Below, one piece after another: positions 1 through 5,738 of a stretch of DNA of 7,759 nucleotides. Made by a program: the position numbers and the translations under genes. Origin of the DNA: Spirochaeta sp. UBA2779 (GTDB lineage: Bacteria; Spirochaetota; Spirochaetia; DSM-2461); NCBI GenBank assembly GCA_002352375.1, contig DEIH01000251.1:1-7759 (forward strand), written 5' to 3'. The number at the start of each line of letters is the position of its first letter. Positions within the stretch are counted from its first letter, which is position 1. The notes beneath the pieces are model-generated. The model was not told the origin of the DNA. It saw only the letters and a list, made by a program, of their open reading frames with translations, and made no database searches.

Positions 1-81
1 GTCATTAGGAATGCCGGATGACAGCTGAACAATCTGAATGGAATTGTAACTTGAGCAGCCGCCATTAAAGGCAGCTTCCAG
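1..81. other. Left-edge flank downstream of the aldolase gene, no supported gene
   Basis: This is the sequence after the aldolase stop codon on the minus strand. Two minus-strand frames stay open to the window edge. One begins at an ATG at 65-63 and would encode a short peptide starting MAAAQVTIPF. The other continues the aldolase frame past its TGA without any start codon. The stretch is too short to say whether a further operon gene begins here. Confidence 0.3.
58..75 (-). other. Small hairpin just after the aldolase stop codon
   Basis: On the minus strand GCTGCC, a 6-nt loop and GGCGGC form a 6-bp stem with one G-U wobble, which an A-U pair can extend. It starts 6 nt after the TGA of the aldolase gene. 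No run of T follows, so it does not meet the usual picture of an intrinsic terminator. It could slow RNA decay from the 3' end or be chance. Confidence 0.25.
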
Positions 82-894
82 TCATTTCTTACCGTAGTAT
101 GAAACCGGATTGTTACTGCTGGATATCCCGAATGCCTGTGCAATATCTTTACAGTAGTTGCTCAGACCGACTACATCGGCACCCATACTGATAAAATTGT
201 ATCCTAGATCGACAAGCTCATTGTAGTTTTCGGGAGATCCGACAGTACCAGCATATTTACCTTTTTTTCCAGCAACTTCGGCCACCAGTTTACGTGCTTT
301 CTTAACCTCAGGATGATTTGTTTCACCCGGGATACCCAGAGCACAGCTGTAATCTCCGGGGCCGAAGAACAGCATCTCATATCCGGGTACGGCTGCAATG
401 GCCTCAAGTTCCTCTACGGCCTGAGGATCTTCAATCTGGAGGATGGAAAATCGTTCTGAATTGGCCATTTCCAGGTATTCAAGAAAAGGAACGTTTGTAA
501 ATGCTCCATCGGCATTTCCCCCGTCTACAGCCCGGTTTCCGATGGGTTTGTATTTTGTCATTGAAACGACTCTTTCTGCGTCTTTTGCACTCATAATATG
601 GGGTACCATAATACCAGTTGCATCCATTTCCAGTGGACGAATATAATCGCTGTAGCTTCCCCGGGCTATACGGCAAAGCAGGTCGACATCATAAGCTTTC
701 GCAGCCAATACTTGTTTCTCGATTACAGACCAATCGTTTGGAATATGCTCCATTCCGGTCCATAGAACATCGAATCCATGTCTGGCTGCTATTTCAAAGG
801 CCCTTGTATCGGTGAAGTTCAGCTTAAAACAGTTTACAAGTTCTCCAGATTTCAACTTACGGAGTACTCTGCTTTTTCTCATTGGAAAATTCAC
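82..894 (-). CDS. HpcH/HpaI aldolase/citrate lyase family protein (class II pyruvate-type aldolase)
   Basis: A 270-residue protein of the HpcH/HpaI family, whose members cleave or form 2-keto-3-deoxy or 4-hydroxy-2-keto acids, releasing pyruvate or a similar donor with a divalent metal in a cytoplasmic TIM barrel. The catalytic residues known from HpaI can be placed: His50 in GMEH, Arg75 in LLCRI, metal ligands Glu155 in LQIED and Asp181 in FGPGDYS. The glycine-rich loop at 119-132 (NRAVDGGNADGAF) and the wording LQIEDP differ from textbook HpaI, and as far as I recall mark a separate subgroup whose substrate I cannot name. The GTG start at 894 is preceded by AAGGA with a 7-nt spacer; the ATG four codons later is too far from it. 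The start lies 2 nt after the regulator stop, so the two genes form an operon controlled from the promoter near 1564-1592. Confidence 0.9.
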   Translation of the reverse strand: MNFPMRKSRVLRKLKSGELVNCFKLNFTDTRAFEIAARHGFDVLWTGMEHIPNDWSVIEKQVLAAKAYDVDLLCRIARGSYSDYIRPLEMDATGIMVPHIMSAKDAERVVSMTKYKPIGNRAVDGGNADGAFTNVPFLEYLEMANSERFSILQIEDPQAVEELEAIAAVPGYEMLFFGPGDYSCALGIPGETNHPEVKKARKLVAEVAGKKGKYAGTVGSPENYNELVDLGYNFISMGADVVGLSNYCKDIAQAFGISSSNNPVSYYGKK

Positions 895-896
895 TA

Positions 897-1535
897 TCAG
901 TTCCTTTTATCAGATTTAAAATAGGTTTTTGCTGTTTTTATATGATCTCTCATTACTTTTTCTGCCATGTCTGGTGTTCCCTCTATCAGAGAATCAATGA
1001 TGCTTCTATGTTCCAATATTGTTTTTTGTGGATCCCGGACACCCACAACGTTGAACGGTCTGAGTCTGAGTTTAAAACTGGATATTAATTCAGGTAATAT
1101 GGATGCTTCACTGAACCTTACAACAGCTTCATGCAGCTCAAGATCGCATTGAGCATATTTTCCATTATCACCATTCTTAATTGCCTTTTTCATTCTTTTA
1201 TAGATTGACTCAAGGGACTCAATATCCTTTTTATTGACGTTCATAGCGGCATATCGGGCGCATAGACCAGCTGCTATTTCACGCAGGTCATAGATTTCAA
1301 GTATCTCCTGATCAGAATACATTTTAATGAAGACGCCTTTACGCGGTATGTCTTCTAATACACCTTCTTTAACCAGTGTTGTAAATGCCTTTTTTACGGT
1401 TGTTCTGCTTACACCGAGAAGTTTGGCAACATGCTCCTCTGTAATTTTTTCCCCTGGAGTAAACCGGTTATTGAGAATCATTTTACTGAGCTCTTCATAT
1501 GTCTGTTCGCTTAATGTCTGATTATTAATCAACAA
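897..1535 (-). CDS. GntR-family transcriptional regulator, FadR/FCD subfamily (first regulator)
   Basis: A 212-residue DNA-binding regulator. Residues about 7-70 form the GntR winged helix, with the recognition part GVSRTTVKKAFTTLVKEG at 41-58 and the wing ending RKGVFI. Residues about 78-205 form the all-helical FCD ligand domain. The four metal/ligand residues typical of FCD proteins are all present: Asp131, His135, His176 and His198. Such proteins usually bind a carboxylated metabolite and release DNA. The start is TTG; two TTG codons stand in tandem (1535 and 1532). AAAGGG at 1545-1540 lies 4 nt from the first and 7 nt from the second, so 1532 may be the true start. It is the first gene of an operon with the aldolase, and its promoter carries a perfect inverted repeat, so autoregulation is likely. 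The ligand is unknown, presumably the aldolase substrate or product. Confidence 0.93.
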   Translation of the reverse strand: MLINNQTLSEQTYEELSKMILNNRFTPGEKITEEHVAKLLGVSRTTVKKAFTTLVKEGVLEDIPRKGVFIKMYSDQEILEIYDLREIAAGLCARYAAMNVNKKDIESLESIYKRMKKAIKNGDNGKYAQCDLELHEAVVRFSEASILPELISSFKLRLRPFNVVGVRDPQKTILEHRSIIDSLIEGTPDMAEKVMRDHIKTAKTYFKSDKRN

Positions 1536-1553
1536 TTTGCCCTTTAATTACAT

Positions 1554-1585
1554 ACTGCATGCAATAATAGCACATTGCATGCAGT
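1554..1585. promoter_or_regulatory. Operator: perfect 12-bp inverted repeat holding two TGCATGCA palindromes
   Basis: ACTGCATGCAAT at 1554-1565 and its exact reverse complement ATTGCATGCAGT at 1574-1585 flank an 8-bp spacer. Each arm contains the self-complementary octamer TGCATGCA, and the two centres are 20 bp apart, about two helical turns, so two dimers could bind the same face. One arm sits inside the -35/-10 spacer of the minus-strand promoter and the other covers the end of the -10 and the expected start of transcription. This is the geometry of a repressor site. The adjacent FCD regulator (897-1535) is the natural candidate to bind, which is inferred from position. Confidence 0.8.
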
Positions 1586-1592
1586 GGGTCAA
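1564..1592 (-). promoter_or_regulatory. Sigma-70-type promoter for the first regulator and aldolase operon
   Basis: On the minus strand a -35 box TTGACC (1592-1587) is followed after exactly 17 bp by a -10 box TATTAT (1569-1564); each matches five of six consensus bases. Transcription would start near 1557, leaving a leader of about 20-25 nt before the TTG start and its AAAGGG ribosome site. The operator repeat overlaps both spacer and start point. Confidence 0.75.
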
Positions 1593-1662
1593 CAAAAAAA
1601 CATATAATTCATTATGGTGTAGTTGTTTTCTGTAATAATCTTATATGAATTGGTATAGTAGC

Positions 1663-1691
1663 TTTTCAGTATGTAGACGTATATTTAAAAT
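1663..1691 (+). promoter_or_regulatory. Candidate promoter for the second regulator, transporter and lyase operon
   Basis: TTTTCA (1663-1668), a 17-bp spacer and TAAAAT (1686-1691) give four of six and five of six matches to the consensus. Start of transcription would be near 1698, with a leader of about 65 nt. The choice is supported by the operator sites: one falls in the spacer and one on the start point, matching the arrangement on the opposite strand. The region is AT-rich, so other pairs such as TAGACG-16-TATACG are possible. Confidence 0.4.
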
Positions 1692-1726
1692 ATGGTATAC
1701 GATAAAATGTATTTAAAGTCTACATA
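1670..1726. promoter_or_regulatory. Operator array: three GTNNAC sites at 22-23 bp spacing, outer two as a perfect inverted repeat
   Basis: TATGTAGAC (1670-1678) and GTCTACATA (1718-1726) are exact reverse complements. Midway between them lies GTATAC (1695-1700) inside a 14-bp near-palindrome TAT-N-GTATAC-N-ATA (1691-1704). The hexamers GTAGAC, GTATAC and GTCTAC have centres at 1675.5, 1697.5 and 1720.5, so they are about two helical turns apart. GT-N2-4-AC cores are typical of FadR/FCD-type regulator sites. The second regulator (1763-2395), encoded directly downstream, is the likely binder. The sites do not resemble the TGCATGCA sites of the neighbouring promoter. Confidence 0.65.
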
Positions 1727-1749
1727 GGATAGTCTTTTGTATTTACTGT

Positions 1750-1755
1750 AGGAGA
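1750..1755 (+). promoter_or_regulatory. Ribosome binding site fixing the GTG start of the second regulator
   Basis: AGGAGA stands 7 nt before the GTG at 1763. No ATG in frame is as well placed, so the GTG start is supported. Confidence 0.8.
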
Positions 1756-1762
1756 TTTGTAA

Positions 1763-2395
1763 GTGAAACGAAGCATACAGGCGGATAAAGCTTATGCTTT
1801 TATACGAGAGCAGCTGCTTTCCGGGAATTTCAAGTCGGATGAGCGCCTGACAGAACAGACTCTTTGTGAGTCAGCCAGTGTAAATCGAGGGGATGTGAGA
1901 CAGGCCTTCTCCAGGCTGCTTGTTGAAGGACTTGTTGTCAGAGGTGAAAGAGGGGGTATCTTTGTCCGTAGATATACAGAGCAGGATCTTATGGAAACTT
2001 TTGAAGTAAGGCAGATTATTGAAACTGCAGCTGTCAGGTTGGCTGTTGACAGGGCAACGGAACAAGATCTGCATAAGTTAGAGGAGACGGCTCAACATAT
2101 GCTGATGATGGCCGAAAACGGTTATATCCTGGGTGTAGGTGAAGGCGATCTCCGATTCCATAACCTGCTTGTAAAGGCCGCCCATAACATTAAATTATAC
2201 GATTTGTATATACGGGCCAATATTCCCTTATCAGGTGTCAATTTTTTTAAAAAGGAAAAAGAAAAAGAAAAGGAAATAGGATATGAAGGGTTAATTCAGG
2301 ATTCTCTGGATCATGTGAAAATAGCGGAATCTCTCAGGCAGAGGAATGTTGATTCTGTTCTGAAATTGATATCAAAGAATAACGTTAATGGTTGA
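1763..2395 (+). CDS. GntR-family transcriptional regulator, FadR/FCD subfamily (second regulator)
   Basis: A 210-residue regulator. The winged helix spans about residues 5-70, with the recognition part SVNRGDVRQAFSRLLVEGLV at 39-58, where the common VSRTPVR reads VNRGDVR. The wing ends in RGGIFVRR. The FCD helical domain covers about 75-205. It keeps Asp129, His133 and His184 of the usual Asp-His-His-His set, but the fourth position near the C-terminus has no histidine (LKLISKNN), so metal binding may be altered or lost. Residues 163-171 are a run of alternating lysine and glutamate, unusual between FCD helices. It resembles the first regulator only at fold level. It is the first gene of an operon with the transporter, whose start codon lies inside its last codons, and three symmetric operator sites precede it, so it probably controls this operon. 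The ligand is unknown, perhaps the transported compound. Confidence 0.92.
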   Translation: MKRSIQADKAYAFIREQLLSGNFKSDERLTEQTLCESASVNRGDVRQAFSRLLVEGLVVRGERGGIFVRRYTEQDLMETFEVRQIIETAAVRLAVDRATEQDLHKLEETAQHMLMMAENGYILGVGEGDLRFHNLLVKAAHNIKLYDLYIRANIPLSGVNFFKKEKEKEKEIGYEGLIQDSLDHVKIAESLRQRNVDSVLKLISKNNVNG

Positions 2396-3716
2396 GCTTG
2401 ATTCCAATCTCAAAAAGATTTACATATTTCATTTTTTTAATACAATTGCTATCTCTGTTGTGGCAAATTTTCTTTTTCTGGACAGGATATTCCTGAGAAT
2501 GGGACTGAATATGCAGCAGTTCGGTGCTGTTAAAGGGTTCGCATATTTACTGCCTATGTGTATTAATCTGCTTCTATCACCGATTATCGGGCAATTTAAC
2601 AAGGATAGGGAAATTGTTGCAATAGGGTATTTGATAAGAGTCTTTATGCCGCTTCTCTTTCTTTTACTTCCAGGGATGATCAGTAATAAATCAACCCTGG
2701 TATCTGCTATAACAGTGATTCTAATAACTGTTCATATCTTTCCCATCATTGCAAATAACAGTATACAGTTGCTGGTTCGTTCCAACGTTCCGCAGAAAGT
2801 TCTTGGAATACATCTTTCCAGAATAGCTCTTGTGTGGACACTTCCGAGTTTTTTACTTGCAATCCCACTGAGCTGGATTCTTGATCGGCATTCTGGTGGA
2901 AGTGATAGTGAATTCTATAGAACAATGTTTTTTCTTATGTTTTCAACAGCATTGTTTGAACTTATCGCCAGTTCCATCATTATGAAGCTTCCCCGATCTC
3001 ATCTCCATAAATATTCGGGATTGCGGTTTCGGGATATTATGCTTCCATTTCGGAATATGGATTTTCGATATTTGCTATTGGCGGTTGGCAGTTTCAGTAT
3101 CCTGACTTCTATGATTTCAGCTTTTATCAATCCCTATTTATTGGAGATTCAGGGAATATCAATGACAATTATTTCCATAATCAGTGCAGCAGTAGCTCTT
3201 CTTTCGATTCTGGTCTTACCGTATTGGGGTAAACTGGTAGATCATGTCGGTGGGAAAAATATATATACAATTGCGATGCTTGGTATCACCGTTGGAGTTC
3301 TGGCGCTTCTTGGCAAGGGTCTTTTTTTCATCCTTATATATGCTTTATTTGCATGGCAGGGTTCCAGGGGTATTTTCGGGTCGGGAATATATTCAATCCA
3401 CCAATTTATGGTGTTTTCTCAGAGTAAAGAAGACAAACGCCCGATATTTTTTGCAGCTTCAACTTTTGTTTTAGGTGTAGGTTGGTTTTTTGGGGCATTT
3501 TTAGGAGGCTTTTTTCTTGAGTGGCTCAGAAATATTCAGCATTTTTCTAACCCAATGTCAGCATACCGGATATATTTCGGCTTATGTGGCATAGGGTCAT
3601 TATTTATGATTAGATTTTCAAAAAAACTTAAAGAAGACAACCCGAAACTGAGTGCCAGAGAAATGAGAATTGCAATGAATAGAACTTTCAGAAATCTATT
3701 TGGGCGAACTAGATAA
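2388..3716 (+). CDS. Major facilitator superfamily (MFS) transporter
   Basis: A 442-residue integral inner-membrane protein with about twelve hydrophobic helices, estimated near residues 12-32, 47-68, 76-97, 102-124, 143-164, 177-198, 226-247, 257-279, 291-308, 311-329, 353-376 and 393-408. A longer polar loop around 199-224 separates the two six-helix halves. GKLVDHVGGKN at 281-291 resembles the conserved MFS loop G-x-L-x-D-x-x-G-x-(R/K), here between helices 8 and 9. The C-terminus after 410 is cytoplasmic and strongly basic. Substrate cannot be read from sequence; the neighbouring lyase and sialidase-like genes suggest a sugar, sugar acid or glycoside taken up by symport. The ATG lies 8 nt inside the regulator gene with no convincing ribosome site before it (AAAGAA at best), so translation is probably coupled to the regulator. 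Confidence 0.9.
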   Translation: MVELDSNLKKIYIFHFFNTIAISVVANFLFLDRIFLRMGLNMQQFGAVKGFAYLLPMCINLLLSPIIGQFNKDREIVAIGYLIRVFMPLLFLLLPGMISNKSTLVSAITVILITVHIFPIIANNSIQLLVRSNVPQKVLGIHLSRIALVWTLPSFLLAIPLSWILDRHSGGSDSEFYRTMFFLMFSTALFELIASSIIMKLPRSHLHKYSGLRFRDIMLPFRNMDFRYLLLAVGSFSILTSMISAFINPYLLEIQGISMTIISIISAAVALLSILVLPYWGKLVDHVGGKNIYTIAMLGITVGVLALLGKGLFFILIYALFAWQGSRGIFGSGIYSIHQFMVFSQSKEDKRPIFFAASTFVLGVGWFFGAFLGGFFLEWLRNIQHFSNPMSAYRIYFGLCGIGSLFMIRFSKKLKEDNPKLSAREMRIAMNRTFRNLFGRTR

Positions 3717-3744
3717 TTGGTTATAATTATGTTAGTAAAGCGAA

Positions 3745-3748
3745 AGGA
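3745..3748 (+). promoter_or_regulatory. Ribosome binding site deciding between GTG and ATG for the lyase gene
   Basis: AGGA ends 3 nt before a GTG at 3752 and 6 nt before the ATG at 3755. The spacing favours the ATG, making the protein 305 rather than 306 residues. Confidence 0.6.
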
Positions 3749-3754
3749 AGAGTG

Positions 3755-4672
3755 ATGAGATTTCCCTCAGGCATTATGGCAACATGTTGTATCCCATGGA
3801 ATGAGAAATTTGTCCTTGATGAGAAAATATTCAGAAAATCCATTAAGGAAATTCTCAAGCATACTTCCTTAATCTACATATTTGGGACAGCCGGAGAAGG
3901 TTATGCTTTGAGCCGTGAAAATTATACCAATATTATCTCTGTCTTTTCAGACGAAATGAAAAGGGCAGGTGCTGATCCTATTGTTGGAGTTATTGGAACC
4001 TCTCTATCAGAGATTTTACAGCGAATACAGATAGCTAAAGATATCGGTGTTGAATCTTTCCAGATTTCATTGCCATCCTGGGAGGCTTTAAATCGGGATG
4101 AAACAAATGTTTTTTTCAGAGAGGTTCTAACTTCTTTTTCCAGCTCAAAATTCTTCGTATATAACTTAATCAGGGCCGGCAGAATTATCAGTGCAGATGA
4201 GTTTGCTGAATTGTCTGAAAAGTATCCCAATGTATCTGCTGCAAAAATCACGAGCGATTCCACCAGGTATATTGAAAGTCTGATGTCGCTTAATCTGCCT
4301 ATGAAGTTCTTTTTTACAAGTCCCGGATATGCATATGCGTCCATGATAAATGATTGTGGATTGCTCATTTCCCTGGAAAGCTGTAATTGGGAAACAGCAA
4401 AAGAGTACTACAGAGCAGGGGTAAACCATGATTTGGAAAAACTATTGCTTCTGCAATCAGAATTAGGGCAGCTTACCCGCAGCCTCATAGCCTGTGTAGG
4501 AAATACAGGGCATATTGATGGTTCCTATGATAAGATGTTTCAAAAGTTGCATATTCCCGAGTTTCCTTTAAGATTACTACCTCCTTATTCATACCCGCCG
4601 GATTCAATATTCGAGTCATTTAAAGAGATCTTACAGAATGAATTTCCTCGTTGGTATAATCCTAATCACTAA
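3755..4672 (+). CDS. Dihydrodipicolinate synthase / N-acetylneuraminate lyase family protein (Schiff-base aldolase)
   Basis: A 305-residue cytoplasmic TIM-barrel enzyme of the DapA/NanA family, which cleaves or joins pyruvate through a lysine Schiff base. Visible in order: GTAGEG at 44-49 (family pattern G-T/S-T-G-E-G, with Ala replacing the second hydroxyl residue), Tyr136-Asn137 in FVYNL, and Lys164 in AAKITS, where K-x-T-S also matches the lyase from E. coli. The YDE sialic-acid-binding motif of NanA is absent; the equivalent stretch reads FTSPGYAY. It is therefore a keto-acid lyase or aldolase of uncertain substrate, and neither true DapA nor proven NanA. It is the third gene of the plus-strand operon, 38 nt after the transporter with no terminator between. 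Its stop codon overlaps that of the convergent UroD-like gene by 4 nt. Confidence 0.87.
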   Translation: MRFPSGIMATCCIPWNEKFVLDEKIFRKSIKEILKHTSLIYIFGTAGEGYALSRENYTNIISVFSDEMKRAGADPIVGVIGTSLSEILQRIQIAKDIGVESFQISLPSWEALNRDETNVFFREVLTSFSSSKFFVYNLIRAGRIISADEFAELSEKYPNVSAAKITSDSTRYIESLMSLNLPMKFFFTSPGYAYASMINDCGLLISLESCNWETAKEYYRAGVNHDLEKLLLLQSELGQLTRSLIACVGNTGHIDGSYDKMFQKLHIPEFPLRLLPPYSYPPDSIFESFKEILQNEFPRWYNPNH

Positions 4673-5736
4673 TAATGGTAGTTGTTGATTGTTTTATACA
4701 TGGTAACAATATTTTCTATTGATGTATCAGGTTGTATGGCATGAGCGGCGCATGGAATATAGCCTCCATTCCGTCCGAGAATATCAATAAGATTAATAAT
4801 TTCTTTTTCCAGCCTATTCGTGGGCAATATCGGTAACATTGTCTGCTCATCAATACCCCCGTGAAAAGATAACCTGCTGCCGTATGCTGAGTTCAAGAAA
4901 TCAGGATCCATACCGTCAGCACTGATTTGAATGGGATCGAGTATATCAAGCCCCATATCAATGAAGTCCTCAATTACAGGTATTAGAGACCCGCAGGAAT
5001 GGTAGAAGGTATAATAACCCATGTCTTTGAAAGAGCGAATGAGTTCTTTTGTGTATGGTTTAACATGTTCCCGCCAGGTATCCGGTGATATCATCATTCC
5101 CCTCTGGGTACCGATATCACCGCCAGATCCGATCATATCGATTTGCCCGTCAGTCTGTTCAAGAGCTTTCAGTGCTCTGGCCTTGTAGAACTCTTGAGCT
5201 TTCCGGCTGATGGTTTCAGCTATTTCAGGCTGGGTTAAAAGATCTGTGAGATATTTTTCCATTCCCCGCATATACCAGGGAGTTTCAAAGGCACCACCAG
5301 CAAAAAAACAGATAAAATGCCTTTCAGAGTCGTTAATCCGTTTTATTTCTTCATTCAGATGCGAGAAATCAAACCAGTCAATTGAAGGCCAGGAGTATTC
5401 TTCAATATCCTTTACAGTCCTGGCGCCGGCAAGGGGGCTGATGGAAATTTCATTGTAGGTGGCAAATTTGTTTTTTACCGGTTTCCAGGTAATTCCAAGG
5501 AAGTCTTTACCTTCGGCACCGACACCGGCGGCACCGGAGAGTTCTTCCGGTCCGGTGAACTTCGGATAAACCCAGCGCATGTCAATTTGAAGGTGATCCT
5601 GAATTTGTTTTACATTTTCAAATCCAAAATGATTAAAGAGAATCTCATTCACTTCAGGGGTAGCTGTATAATCCGTCGGGGGTCTATCTGTTTTTTCCTT
5701 TTTTAGGGTTTTTAGAACTCGTGTATAGGCGTCCAT
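4669..5736 (-). CDS. Uroporphyrinogen decarboxylase (UroD)-family protein, catabolic type
   Basis: A 355-residue TIM-barrel protein of the UroD superfamily, which includes haem-pathway decarboxylases and zinc methyltransferases of the MtaA/CmuA kind. The N-terminal arginine-rich signature of true haem UroD is absent; the segment reads DRPPTDYTA at 17-25. Recognisable parts are GDIGTQ at 206-211, the HSCG motif at 246-249, LDPIQISADGMD at 266-277, FHGGID at 291-296 and IPCAAHAI at 327-334. His246, Cys248 and Cys329 could form the H-x-C...C zinc site seen in methyltransferase members. No haem gene and no corrinoid protein lies in the window, so a role in catabolism is inferred from context; the reaction is unknown. 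The ATG start is 2 nt after the stop of the propeller gene, and AAAGGA lies within that gene's last codons, so the two are co-transcribed and probably co-translated. Confidence 0.87.
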   Translation of the reverse strand: MDAYTRVLKTLKKEKTDRPPTDYTATPEVNEILFNHFGFENVKQIQDHLQIDMRWVYPKFTGPEELSGAAGVGAEGKDFLGITWKPVKNKFATYNEISISPLAGARTVKDIEEYSWPSIDWFDFSHLNEEIKRINDSERHFICFFAGGAFETPWYMRGMEKYLTDLLTQPEIAETISRKAQEFYKARALKALEQTDGQIDMIGSGGDIGTQRGMMISPDTWREHVKPYTKELIRSFKDMGYYTFYHSCGSLIPVIEDFIDMGLDILDPIQISADGMDPDFLNSAYGSRLSFHGGIDEQTMLPILPTNRLEKEIINLIDILGRNGGYIPCAAHAIQPDTSIENIVTMYKTINNYHY

Positions 5737-5738
5737 GT

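Noticed and set aside
1652..1699. Two GGTATA hexamers (1652-1657, 1694-1699) resembling NanR half-sites
   Set aside because: NanR binds closely spaced tandem repeats, whereas these are 42 bp apart in AT-rich sequence, and the second is part of the GTATAC site that fits the three-site array better.
3922..4368. 148-codon open frame on the minus strand inside the lyase gene
   Set aside because: It lies wholly antisense to a gene with clear catalytic motifs, shows no recognisable domain, and is best explained as a shadow of the coding frame.
3755..4672. Annotation as dapA or nanA
   Set aside because: The context is not lysine biosynthesis, and the sialic-acid-binding YDE motif is absent. Only the family can be supported.
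4669..5736. Annotation as haem-pathway uroporphyrinogen decarboxylase
   Set aside because: The N-terminal substrate-binding signature of true UroD is missing, no haem genes are near, and the HSCG motif points to the methyltransferase-like side of the family.
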